Shown here piece by piece: positions 7,122 through 14,556 of a stretch of 17,459 bases of DNA. Under the pieces are notes generated by a model. It had not been told where the DNA came from. It saw only the letters and a program-made list of their open reading frames with translations, and ran no database searches. The stretch lies in contig DISP01000077.1 of assembly GCA_002421995.1 (NCBI GenBank), positions 10,362-27,820 on the forward strand, written 5' to 3'. This stretch comes from Bacteroidales bacterium UBA6207. Its GTDB lineage: Bacteria > Bacteroidota > Bacteroidia > Bacteroidales > F082. Position 1 is the stretch's first letter, and each line of letters opens with the position of its first letter. The translations under genes were made by a program, and so were the position numbers.

Positions 7122-7130
7122 TAATTTTGC
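7122..7130 (+). promoter_or_regulatory. Bacteroidota -7 box for the TPR lipoprotein-thiL unit
   Basis: TAATTTTGC matches TAnnTTTGC. A TTTG at 7093-7096 lies 25 nt upstream, slightly farther than the usual spacing. The ATG at 7142 follows after 11 nt. The box is also the right arm of an imperfect GGCAAAAATT/AATTTTGCC inverted repeat (7111-7130). Confidence 0.5.
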
Positions 7131-7141
7131 CGGTCATCCAT

Positions 7142-8032
7142 ATGAGAATAATGCGCAGAATTGTCCAACTTTTTCTTGTCTTCACTGCAATATCGTGCAG
7201 CAGCACAAAGGTGCTTCAACCCTCACAACACAATGCCCAAAAAGCGATAGAAGCAAAAGAATACACCAAAGCACTTGGCATACTCGAAAGCTTGATAAAC
7301 AGCTACGAAGCTGAGGGAAAAGCAGATACAACAATTGTGTATGAACTTGCCGGAAAAGCAGCCCTTGGCCTTGCCGATACCACCAAAGCCGAACGCTATT
7401 TTAAACTCGCTGTTTATCACCAGACAGCATCGGCAAAAGTGTATGATTTTCTGGCAAAATATTACCACCAAACCGGCAACCTCTCAAAAGAAGTGATGGC
7501 CCTCGAAGGCCTTGAACAACAGCATCCAGCCACTACAGAAGCAAGAAAAGCGCTGCCACAGCTTTTTGAACGCTATGTGGAAACCGCGCAGTGGGACGAA
7601 GCAGCTGCCACCTGGCATAAAATTGAAACCGATGAAAAAACCGGATTGCTCAGCCAATGGATGACAGTGGCGCTGCAGCGCAAAGACACAACAGCCGCCG
7701 ATGAAACTGCCACAGCCATACTCTCAGGATATCCTGATCATTATGAAGCAAGGATGTGGCAGGCCAAACGGTATTATGAAAAAGGTGAAACCCGCTACCA
7801 GCAAGAGATGGCGGCTTATGAAAAAAACAAAACCAACGCCCAGTACGCAAAACTTCTCAAAGGACTTGATGCTTCTACTGCCGATTTCAAAGAAGCATTG
7901 AAACGCTTTGAAAGCCTTTTTCTAGCTTCACCCGATCCACGCACCGCCCTCTACATCGCCAACATTTATGCCCGGTTTGGGGATGAAAAAAAAGCGACCA
8001 AATACAGAAAACTATCCTCAGTAAATCCATAA
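7142..8032 (+). CDS. TPR-containing lipoprotein
   Basis: A 296-residue predicted lipoprotein. The signal peptide ends in the lipobox TAIS-C, with Cys19 as the lipidated residue, followed by SSTKVLQ. The body is helical with tetratricopeptide-like repeats: AIEAKEYTKALGILESLI (35-52), VYELAGKAALGLADTTKAERYF (66-87), VYDFLAKYYHQTGN (100-113), and a final ALYIANIYARFGDEKKATKYRKL (269-291). It probably anchors to the inner face of the outer membrane or to the inner membrane and scaffolds other proteins; no enzymatic motif is visible. ATG 7142 gives a normal signal peptide; ATG 7151 (MRRIVQ) would also work, and upstream GTG/TTG codons would break the n-region and hit the promoter box. The thiL start follows 11 bp after the stop, so the two genes are probably one operon, although no functional link is evident. 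Confidence 0.85.
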   Translation: MRIMRRIVQLFLVFTAISCSSTKVLQPSQHNAQKAIEAKEYTKALGILESLINSYEAEGKADTTIVYELAGKAALGLADTTKAERYFKLAVYHQTASAKVYDFLAKYYHQTGNLSKEVMALEGLEQQHPATTEARKALPQLFERYVETAQWDEAAATWHKIETDEKTGLLSQWMTVALQRKDTTAADETATAILSGYPDHYEARMWQAKRYYEKGETRYQQEMAAYEKNKTNAQYAKLLKGLDASTADFKEALKRFESLFLASPDPRTALYIANIYARFGDEKKATKYRKLSSVNP

Positions 8033-8043
8033 AAATCAATACA

Positions 8044-9090
8044 ATGCATATCGCACCACAGGAAACACGCACCGAAATCAGCGCATTAGGCGAATTTGGC
8101 CTTATTGACCTGCTCACAAAAAACATTGAGTTGAAAAACCCTTCAAGCCTCAAAGGCGTTGGCGACGATGCTGCTGTGCTTGACCATGCCGGCTATCAAA
8201 CCCTTGTTTCGGTTGATTTGTTGGTTGAAGGAGTGCATTTCGACCTCACCTATACACCACTTAAGCACTTGGGTTACAAAGCTGTAGCCGTAAATGTCTC
8301 TGACATTGCTGCCATGAATGGCGAAGCACATCAGATTGTGGTTGGATTGGCTGCTTCGAATCGTTTTCCGGTTGAAGCCATCGAAGAAATCTATGAAGGC
8401 ATGCGGCAAGCGTGTAAAAAATACAATGTTGACCTCGTTGGAGGTGATACAACATCGAGCACGTCCGGATTATTCATCTCTGTTACTGTTATCGGTAGGG
8501 CAAAACCCGATGAGATTGTATATCGAAGCGGAGCTTCTGTTGGCGATTTGTTGTGTGTGAGCGGCGATCTGGGGTCGGCCTATATGGGGCTGCTGCTGCT
8601 CGAACGCGAAAAAGCCGCTTTCAAAGCCAACCCCAATATGCAGCCCGATCTCGAAGGATATGACTATGTGCTTGAGCGTCAGCTGAAACCTGAACCACGT
8701 ACCGACATCGTGAAAATACTGCGTGATGCAGGCATCAAACCCACTTCGATGATTGACATCTCGGATGGGCTGGCATCAGAAATCCTGCACCTTTGTAAAG
8801 CCTCCGCAACAGGATGCAGAATTTATGAAGACAAACTGCCATTTGATCCTGTGATGCTCAATACGGCAGACGCTTTCAACATGGTCCCGGCCGTGGCTGC
8901 GCTCAACGGAGGCGAGGACTATGAATTACTTTTCACCATCAAACAAACTGATTTTGAGAAAGTAAGAGCCATCAGAGGCATCAGCATCATTGGGCACATC
9001 ACCGAAAACATCGGCCATGCCGACATGGTAACCAGCGACAACCAGGTGATTGAACTCACTGCTCAGGGTTGGGATGCGCTCAAAGGATGA
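8044..9090 (+). CDS. thiL: Thiamine-monophosphate kinase ThiL
   Basis: A 348-residue ATP-dependent kinase that phosphorylates thiamine monophosphate to thiamine diphosphate, the active cofactor, in the cytoplasm. The AIR-synthase/ThiL fold motifs are all in order: VGDDAAVL (39-46, metal-binding Asp pair), VEGVHF (61-66), DIAAMNG (87-93), GGDTTSS (133-139), SGDLGSAYMGL (173-183), DISDGLASE (238-246) and GGEDYELLF (289-297). The length is near the usual 320-350 residues and no catalytic motif is lost. Residues 190-205 make a small insertion typical of Bacteroidota ThiL. No other thiamine gene is nearby, and no TPP riboswitch is visible upstream; expression probably depends on the promoter of the preceding lipoprotein gene, 11 bp away. 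The dispersed palindromic repeat begins 17 bp after the stop. Confidence 0.95.
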   Translation: MHIAPQETRTEISALGEFGLIDLLTKNIELKNPSSLKGVGDDAAVLDHAGYQTLVSVDLLVEGVHFDLTYTPLKHLGYKAVAVNVSDIAAMNGEAHQIVVGLAASNRFPVEAIEEIYEGMRQACKKYNVDLVGGDTTSSTSGLFISVTVIGRAKPDEIVYRSGASVGDLLCVSGDLGSAYMGLLLLEREKAAFKANPNMQPDLEGYDYVLERQLKPEPRTDIVKILRDAGIKPTSMIDISDGLASEILHLCKASATGCRIYEDKLPFDPVMLNTADAFNMVPAVAALNGGEDYELLFTIKQTDFEKVRAIRGISIIGHITENIGHADMVTSDNQVIELTAQGWDALKG

Positions 9091-9107
9091 TCAGGCCTGT
9101 CAGACCA

Positions 9108-9239
9108 TAATGTCTGGTGCTTGAGCGTTAATTTTGAGGGCGAGGCATGTACGGAATGAGTGCCAGGTTTTACTATTGTAAATGACTGACTGAATGACGT
9201 ACATAACGAAACCATCGGGCTTTAAAGGCAAGCACTAAA
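9108..9239 (+). repeat. Short palindromic intergenic repeat, copy 2 (132 bp, long form with nested stems)
   Basis: It starts with block A (TAATGTCTGGTGCTTG, 9108-9123) and ends with block B (TTAAAGGCAAGCACTAAA, 9222-9239). Both are exact matches to the copy at 2933-2975 on the other strand. The outer stem pairs GTGCTTG (9117-9123) with CAAGCAC (9229-9235). An inner stem pairs ATGTACG (9147-9153) with CGTACAT (9198-9204). At the left edge CAGAC (9101-9105) pairs with GTCTG (9112-9116), an alternative local hairpin. It fills the space between thiL and the DUF1801 gene and has no coding potential that I can see. Confidence 0.72.
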
Positions 9240-9289
9240 GAAAGCTGCATGTTTTAATTGTGTATTTTCGACCTGTTAAAAAAAACAAT

Positions 9290-9655
9290 ATGCAACAAAT
9301 GAAATCTACTCCGGCAAGCGTTGATGAATACATTGCCTCGTTTCCGAAGGATGTGCAGGGAAAATTGCAACAAATGCGGAGTACCATCCGGCAACACGCG
9401 CCGGAAGCCATCGAAGCACTTGCCTATGGCATGCCGGGCTATAAACTCAACAAAAAACCACTGGTTTATTTTGGCGGATTCGAAAAACATATCGGCTTTT
9501 ATGCGACACCTACCGGGCACGAAGCCTTCAAAAATGAATTATCTCCTTACAAACAAGGCAAAGGCTCAGTGCAGTTTCCATTGGATCAGCCACTTCCGCT
9601 GGAGCTGATTGCCGAAATGGTAAAATTCAGGGTGCTTGAAGAGATGGGGCGCTGA
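9290..9655 (+). CDS. DUF1801 (YdhG-like) domain protein
   Basis: A 121-residue single-domain protein of the DUF1801/YdhG family, sometimes annotated as an iron chaperone-like, frataxin-fold protein; its function is not established. The family signatures are SVDEYIASFP (10-19), the APEAIEALAYGMPGYKL stretch (37-53), LVYFGGFEKHIGFY (58-71), GHEAFKNEL (76-84) and GKGSVQFPLDQPLPLELI (90-107). Length and domain match the family from end to end. It is soluble, with no signal peptide. I chose ATG 9290; a GTG at 9260 would add ten residues of no family character and overlaps a possible promoter box (TATTTTCG, 9263-9270). A second ATG at 9299 cannot be excluded. It stands alone, flanked by the palindromic repeat upstream and a 277-bp gene-free stretch downstream. 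Confidence 0.87.
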   Translation: MQQMKSTPASVDEYIASFPKDVQGKLQQMRSTIRQHAPEAIEALAYGMPGYKLNKKPLVYFGGFEKHIGFYATPTGHEAFKNELSPYKQGKGSVQFPLDQPLPLELIAEMVKFRVLEEMGR

Positions 9656-9932
9656 GCTTTTGATAGCAGTACAATTGGCTTGTTTCGCGTTGGTAAGCGT
9701 GGTTTATTTTGTAGGTTACTAAACTTGCGAAGCCTATGTTTTTCACTTCATATCAAATATGTATGCAAAACGAAAAAAAATTTTGATGAATCGCTAAAAT
9801 ACCATTTCTAATGAAATCCATTACTTTTGACAAGTGATTGGCCTTTCCTTTTCGCATTGAATCAAAAAATAATTACCGCTAAAGCATATATAAACCAGTA
9901 ACATACCTCGTTAAGAGCAAATTTTGTAAGAG
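9656..9932. other. Gene-free AT-rich spacer upstream of the TPR regulator
   Basis: 277 bp with no credible reading frame, RNA gene or terminator. The only signal I see is TACTTTTG at 9822-9829, which fits TAnnTTTG but lacks a matching -33 element and lies 103 nt before the start at 9933. No inverted repeat with a T-run follows the DUF1801 stop. Confidence 0.5.
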
Positions 9933-11621
9933 ATGGAAAGATTCATTGCATTTGTTTTTTACGTTTGCTTAACAACAACCGTCTGGGCGCAAATTCAAAC
10001 TTCACCCGACAAAGATTCCGATGCAAATTCAAAAAGCGTTGCTTTCCGCAACAATCTCACTCTTTCTTCCTATTATATCAACAAAAACTTAGATTCAGCA
10101 TTGTTTTTTGCCTTCAAGGCCCAAAAGCTTTTATATTCTGTTGAAGCTGACACCTCCACCATCGCGCTCTACGCCAATTTGGGTGAGATTTATAATCTGT
10201 CAGGGAATTTTGAAAAATCACTAAACTACTTCTTTAATGCCAAATCATTAACCGACAGTCTTCTTGAATACAATCCCGGTTCTGCTTCATTAATTTCAAA
10301 ACAAATCAAAATACTCAACAAAATTGGTGTTTCGTTTTTCATGCAGAGAAATTTCCAACAAGCGCGAAAATACTACGATGAAGCAATTCTTTTGCTCGAA
10401 AAAAACAAGTTTCCCGATCGCTCCGAGGCTGATAAAACACGCCTTCGCTTATTGAGCAACATAGCTGCGGTTTTTATACAGCTCTACGACTACGAAAAAG
10501 CGCTGCTTTCATACCAATCAGCGCTCGAAGTTGGCGAAGACCAGCTGGACGATGTGATGAAATCGAGCATTTTCAACAATATGGGAATTTGCTATCTGGA
10601 AAAAGGACGCTATACATTTGCTGATTATTATTTCAACAAATCACTCGAGATCAGAGAAAAAAATCGCGATAAAAGAGGCGTGGCCCAATGTTATAACAAC
10701 ATTGCGAAAAATGCTGTGCGGCAGAAAAATTACGAAACTGCAAGAAAATACTACGAAAAAGCCTTGCATCTCGGACAAGAAATTGGCAATAAAGAATCAA
10801 TTCTTAACTCACTCCATTCTTTATCAACGCTTTATCACGAAACAAACAACGATGCGAAAGCATACCAGACATTCATTGAATACAGCTCGCTCAAAGACAG
10901 CCTTTACAATGTTGAAAACCTGAATCGTATCGCGCAAATTGAGATGAAATATAAATTTGACCAGCAGCAAAACCTCTTTGATCTCGAACTTAAAAAGCGC
11001 GAAAACGAGCGGCAAAAAGCCGAGATGATGTATCTGATTATTGGAGGCTCACTATTTTTCTTGTTGTTGATTTCTGTTTTGCTGATTTTCCTTCAACGAG
11101 GCAGAATGAGAAACGACCGGCTTTTGAATGACAAATTAGAGCTTGAACACAAAAACACCCTGCTCGAAAAACAAAAACTTGCCGAAGAACTCGACTTCAA
11201 AAACAGAGAACTCACCACCAATGTGATGTATCTGCTGAAAAAAAATGAAATGATCACCGGGATCACCGAAAAACTCATCAAAGCAAAACCCTATTTCAAA
11301 ATTGAAAACCAAAAACTCATCTCAGAGATCATTCAGGAACTGAAAATGAGCAGCGACAGCGACATCTGGAGCGAGTTTGAAGCACATTTCACCAGCGTTC
11401 ACAATGGCTTTTACGAACGCCTCGCTGCCATCTCGCCAAACTTAAGCTCAAACGAAAAAAAACTTTGCGCTTTTCTCAGGCTTAACCTTTCAACAAAAGA
11501 TATCTCCACCATTACCACCCAATCCGTCAACAGCATCACCGTTGCCCGCAGCAGATTGCGAAAAAAACTCAACATCCAGGGCGAAGATGTGAATCTGATC
11601 AACTTTCTGATGCAATTATAA
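9933..11621 (+). CDS. Membrane-tethered TPR transcriptional regulator with C-terminal LuxR-like HTH
   Basis: A 562-residue one-component-type regulator. Residues 1-19 are a signal peptide or N-terminal membrane helix (ending VWAQ). Residues about 75-330 hold six or so TPR units, for example YANLGEIYNLSGNFEKSLNYF (80-100), IFNNMGICYLEKGRYTFADYYF (213-234) and CYNNIAKNAVRQKNYETARKYY (253-274). Residues 366-388 are one transmembrane helix. Residues 390-437 form a charged coiled coil, and 500-562 hold the DNA-binding helix-turn-helix: LSSNEKKLCAFLRLNLSTKD, then SVNSITVARSRLRKKL. TPRs would be periplasmic and the HTH cytoplasmic. There is no histidine kinase or receiver domain, so signalling would pass through the helix and coiled coil. 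This architecture is common in Bacteroidota and the ligands are mostly unknown. The gene appears more A-rich, with more Lys and Asn codons, than its neighbours. The small coiled-coil/T9SS gene pair downstream is a possible but unproven target. Confidence 0.9.
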   Translation: MERFIAFVFYVCLTTTVWAQIQTSPDKDSDANSKSVAFRNNLTLSSYYINKNLDSALFFAFKAQKLLYSVEADTSTIALYANLGEIYNLSGNFEKSLNYFFNAKSLTDSLLEYNPGSASLISKQIKILNKIGVSFFMQRNFQQARKYYDEAILLLEKNKFPDRSEADKTRLRLLSNIAAVFIQLYDYEKALLSYQSALEVGEDQLDDVMKSSIFNNMGICYLEKGRYTFADYYFNKSLEIREKNRDKRGVAQCYNNIAKNAVRQKNYETARKYYEKALHLGQEIGNKESILNSLHSLSTLYHETNNDAKAYQTFIEYSSLKDSLYNVENLNRIAQIEMKYKFDQQQNLFDLELKKRENERQKAEMMYLIIGGSLFFLLLISVLLIFLQRGRMRNDRLLNDKLELEHKNTLLEKQKLAEELDFKNRELTTNVMYLLKKNEMITGITEKLIKAKPYFKIENQKLISEIIQELKMSSDSDIWSEFEAHFTSVHNGFYERLAAISPNLSSNEKKLCAFLRLNLSTKDISTITTQSVNSITVARSRLRKKLNIQGEDVNLINFLMQL

Positions 11622-11716
11622 TAATCATTTATTTTATTGATATTCAATAGTATATACTACACTGTATCGCTTTTGTAAGTCCGTTCTCTTTCTATGTATT
11701 GTTGTTGTAAGCGCCG

Positions 11717-11753
11717 TTTTGAAGATTTTTAAAAACAGAGCGCACATCTTTGC
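11717..11753 (+). promoter_or_regulatory. Promoter of the coiled-coil/T9SS protein unit
   Basis: TTTTG (11717-11721), then 23 nt, then CATCTTTGC (11745-11753), which differs from TAnnTTTGC by one base. The ATG at 11768 follows after 14 nt. The spacing between the elements equals that of the tonB promoter. Confidence 0.45.
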
Positions 11754-11767
11754 CGAAAAATCAGGCA

Positions 11768-11950
11768 ATGCCAAAAAAACGTACATCAGAACAATCAGAA
11801 GCGATCAAGGAGTTGGAAGGCTTTTTTGAACAGAAAAAAGCTGAACAACAAGCATTGCGAAAACTCCTTGAAGAACTAAAGAAAAAACTGGGAAATACGG
11901 GCGAACAATCCGAAACAATAAATCACAGTGTTAACCAAAACCTTCGATAA
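11768..11950 (+). CDS. Small charged coiled-coil protein, function unknown
   Basis: A 60-residue protein that I do not recognise. Residues 5-43 (SEQSEAIKELEGFF, then KKAEQQALRKLLEELKKKL) form a continuous heptad-like helix with Leu/Ile/Phe at a and d positions, rich in Lys, Glu and Gln. The C-terminal 17 residues are polar and probably disordered. There is no signal peptide, so it should stay in the cytoplasm. ATG 11768 follows a plausible promoter by 14 nt; TTG 11750 is in frame but lies inside the -7 box. Its TAA ends 1 nt before the ATG of the large secreted protein, which suggests translational coupling or a short upstream cistron controlling it. It could instead be a chance reading frame in the leader, but the heptad pattern and tight junction favour a real gene. 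Confidence 0.5.
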   Translation: MPKKRTSEQSEAIKELEGFFEQKKAEQQALRKLLEELKKKLGNTGEQSETINHSVNQNLR

Positions 11951-11951
11951 A

Positions 11952-14288
11952 ATGAAGAAAATTACTTTTTCAACGACGATGCTATTGGCCTTTTTGCTCT
12001 TCTCCGTTGCGTTAACAGGTCAATATGTGGTAAAGCCCACATTTTTTGAAACGACAGGTGTTTCCAATCAGGGCCTTGTGTCGGGCTACGAAAGCCAGGC
12101 CGGCCCCTACTCTTTGTGGAATCCTGCCGACAACAGTTTCCAGACTATTGGCGGACTTGCTCCGGGAAACGGCATCGGCGGTCGAGCCAAATTCTCTAAC
12201 GATGGAAGCCGCATTTCGGGCAGCAGCTTGAAAACACTTCCTGTTTCAACAGACTGGGAACGAAGAATTCTATCTGATTATAACTACATTTTCAAAGCAA
12301 TGGAATTTCCGGCAGCTGGTGATGGATTGTTTGGCTATGCCGTAGGCCAATCGCTCACCTACAACGGTCATGGCATTGTGTTGCGCACAACCAATGGAGG
12401 CGTCAGTTGGGGAGCCATGTGGGTTGACAACGAACATCGCGGACTCGAGGCAATGAGTTTTCCAAGCCCTTATCTCGGCTATGTGGGTGGCTGGAACCAG
12501 TATTTTGCAAAAACCCAAAATACAGGCTGGGACTGGGAAGTGCTCAATCCTGCCGGCGATGACGACGTTTACATCTATACCGCCATTGAGTTCAAAGATG
12601 AGCAAAATGGCGTGGTAGCAGCCCAACTCAATGATGGTGTGGGGGTGTATATCACCTCCGATGGCGGCATTTCCTGGACCAAAGGCAGTGGATTGCAAGG
12701 CATCCCCTCAAAAATCAAATATACCGGAAACAACACCTATTTCCTGACCACCAATGGCGGCCATGTACAAAAATCAACTGATGATGGACTAAGCTGGACC
12801 ACAGTCTATTCCATTCCTGGAGCATTGTTTCTGGGATTGAATTTTCTTGATGAGCAAACCGGATATGTGCTGGGCGAAACCTATATTCACCGCACCACCA
12901 ACGGAGGAAGCTCCTGGACCGAACTTGCAGTTTCGCCTGGATTGACGGATGGCGTGCTTTGGAGAGATATTCAATGGATTGACGAACAACATCTTGTGAT
13001 CACGGGCACTCCCGATGTGGTGTTTGAATCAGCCAATGGCGGACAAAGCTGGACATGGGCCAACCAGGCTATTTTTAATGGCGATCCAGCCTTGTACGAA
13101 ATCGCTGTTACTCCTACTTCTGTTCAAATTTGCGGATCGCAGGGCAATTTCTATTTCAAATCGAGAATTTCAAGCATTGATGTGGCCGAAATGGCGATGT
13201 ATGATGCTAACAGTCAGGTGTGGACACCACTCGGAAGCCTTGGCATCGTGGTTGACAACACCACCAGTGCAGGCTACAATATCTCTGGCGATGGCCTCAC
13301 TGTGGTTGGTAACTCATGGGCCGATCCGGCTAATGGAAATGGAACCACCGCCTATGCCCATGCTTTTGCCTGGAATCAAAACGAAGGTCTTATTGACCTT
13401 GGAAGTATTTATGCCAATCTCAACAGAAGCTCAAGAGCCGAAGCCGTAAGCGACAACGGAGACGTAATTGTTGGATATCAGGATTTTAACGGGCCATGGA
13501 AATCAGCAGTCTGGAGAAAAAACCCTGCCGGCGGCTATTTTCCCAACGAATACCTGCTCGTTGATCCGGAAGGAAATCCCGATGATGAATTCAACCAATT
13601 AGGTATGGCAAGTGCCGTTTCGGCCGATGGCAACTGGATTGGCGGCTACGGAGACTACGCGTTTCCAAATGCCTGGCTTTGGAGCGAAAACACAGGCCTG
13701 CTCGACCTCGGAAACTTAGGCCTGCCCGAAGGCACAACAGGAAATGTGGCCGGAATGAGCGCCGATGGCAGCATCGTCGTTGGATGGTATGTGTATGCAC
13801 CCGATCCATGGACGCAAAATTATACCCCCTTCATCTGGACCGCCGCAATGGGGGCTGTGGATTTGAATACATTTATCACCGATTATCTTGGCTATACGAT
13901 GGACATTGGACCAATATGGAGTGCCAATGCCATTTCGCCCAATGGCAAGTATATCACCGGTTGGGGCCTCGATCCAAACATCGGACCTTGGGGAGAGATA
14001 TTCACATTCAGGCTCGAATTGCCGGATAACTGGGTCAAAACAAGCGAAATAAACCAAGCTGCCGAAGTTAAAACCTATCCTAACCCCGCCACGGATTTCA
14101 TTGTTGTTGAAGCAAACGAACGCATCAGAAAGATCGAACTCTTTGATGCCAATGGATCATTGGTAATCAATGAAAATCCAGGCCAAACCAAACATATCTT
14201 GAATACCGATAAGCTTCCTGCCGGTGTCTATCTGGCTAAGATTATGACCCAAAAAGCTGTTAAAACAGTGAAAGTAATCAAAAAGTAA
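11952..14288 (+). CDS. Secreted T9SS protein with BNR/Asp-box repeats inserted between HAF-type repeats
   Basis: A 778-residue secreted protein. Residues 1-24 are a signal peptide (MKKITF, hydrophobic core, LTGQ). Residues 35-92 resemble a HAF-type repeat (YSLWNPADNSFQTIGGL, then FSNDGSRISGSS). Residues 110-405 carry five Asp-box motifs typical of sialidase/YCF48-type propellers: TTNGGVSW (146-153), TSDGGISW (235-242), STDDGLSW (275-282), TTNGGSSW (315-322) and SANGGQSW (360-367), plus a degenerate QNTGWDW near 189-195. Residues 413-690 return to HAF repeats (ISGDGLTVVGNSW, VSDNGDVIVGY, VSADGNWIGGY, MSADGSIVVGW, ISPNGKYITGW). Residues 706-778 are a T9SS type A sorting domain (YPNPATDFIVVE, LPAGVYLAKI, ending VKVIKK). 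It is probably a surface or released protein; no catalytic residues of sialidases can be assigned. I chose ATG 11952, directly before the signal peptide. Confidence 0.9.
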   Translation: MKKITFSTTMLLAFLLFSVALTGQYVVKPTFFETTGVSNQGLVSGYESQAGPYSLWNPADNSFQTIGGLAPGNGIGGRAKFSNDGSRISGSSLKTLPVSTDWERRILSDYNYIFKAMEFPAAGDGLFGYAVGQSLTYNGHGIVLRTTNGGVSWGAMWVDNEHRGLEAMSFPSPYLGYVGGWNQYFAKTQNTGWDWEVLNPAGDDDVYIYTAIEFKDEQNGVVAAQLNDGVGVYITSDGGISWTKGSGLQGIPSKIKYTGNNTYFLTTNGGHVQKSTDDGLSWTTVYSIPGALFLGLNFLDEQTGYVLGETYIHRTTNGGSSWTELAVSPGLTDGVLWRDIQWIDEQHLVITGTPDVVFESANGGQSWTWANQAIFNGDPALYEIAVTPTSVQICGSQGNFYFKSRISSIDVAEMAMYDANSQVWTPLGSLGIVVDNTTSAGYNISGDGLTVVGNSWADPANGNGTTAYAHAFAWNQNEGLIDLGSIYANLNRSSRAEAVSDNGDVIVGYQDFNGPWKSAVWRKNPAGGYFPNEYLLVDPEGNPDDEFNQLGMASAVSADGNWIGGYGDYAFPNAWLWSENTGLLDLGNLGLPEGTTGNVAGMSADGSIVVGWYVYAPDPWTQNYTPFIWTAAMGAVDLNTFITDYLGYTMDIGPIWSANAISPNGKYITGWGLDPNIGPWGEIFTFRLELPDNWVKTSEINQAAEVKTYPNPATDFIVVEANERIRKIELFDANGSLVINENPGQTKHILNTDKLPAGVYLAKIMTQKAVKTVKVIKK

Positions 14289-14326
14289 ATTCCTTACCAC
14301 AAAAATTGAGGTTGCTATACCGACAT

Positions 14327-14389
14327 GGAAACCGGAAGCACAACGCAACAGCTTTTCTGTTCGTTGTCTTTCGGTTTTCTATTTTTTTT
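14327..14389 (+). terminator. Intrinsic terminator after the T9SS/HAF gene
   Basis: Arm 14327-14351 pairs with 14357-14379 around loop CTTTT, with two bulged C residues and one G-T pair in a stem of about 23 bp. Eight T residues follow at 14382-14389. It lies 39 bp after the stop codon at 14288. Confidence 0.88.
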
Positions 14390-14485
14390 CATGTCACAGC
14401 ATGACAAAATTTCTGCCGATCTTTCAAATTAAAGCAGCACCCTGTTCAGCGTAATTGGTAAAACGCCCGATCTAAAAGATAGAAC

Positions 14486-14556
14486 TTCCGACCGCGGAGG
14501 GGTCGCATGTTTATTGAAATTAAATCGTTGAGGGTTTTCCGACCCCGGAGGGGTCG
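14486..14556. repeat. Two copies of a 20-nt palindromic intergenic repeat, 51 nt apart
   Basis: TTCCGACCGCGGAGGGGTCG (14486-14505) and TTCCGACCCCGGAGGGGTCG (14537-14556) differ at one base. Each can fold as GACCCC-GGA-GGGGTC; the first copy has one mismatch in the stem. I recall similar GACCCCGGAGGGGTC units as dispersed intergenic repeats in Bacteroidota genomes, from memory only. The units are much richer in G+C than the surrounding DNA. Confidence 0.82.

Noticed and set aside
8033..8043. A TPP riboswitch or separate promoter for thiL
   Set aside because: Only 11 bp separate it from the lipoprotein gene, and no THI-box motif is visible upstream of that gene either.
13015..13449. 144-codon plus-strand frame inside the HAF/BNR gene
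   Set aside because: Fully contained in a gene with Asp-box and HAF motifs in another frame; no start context of its own.
14441..14490. tRNA-like stretch: GCGT (14449-14452) and ACGC (14463-14466) enclose AATTGGTAAA, a good D-arm
   Set aside because: No paired acceptor stem, no five-pair anticodon stem with a seven-base loop (only ATCT-AAA-AGAT), and no GGTTCGAATCC-type T-arm follow. At most a degraded tRNA fragment; tRNAscan or a covariance search would settle it.
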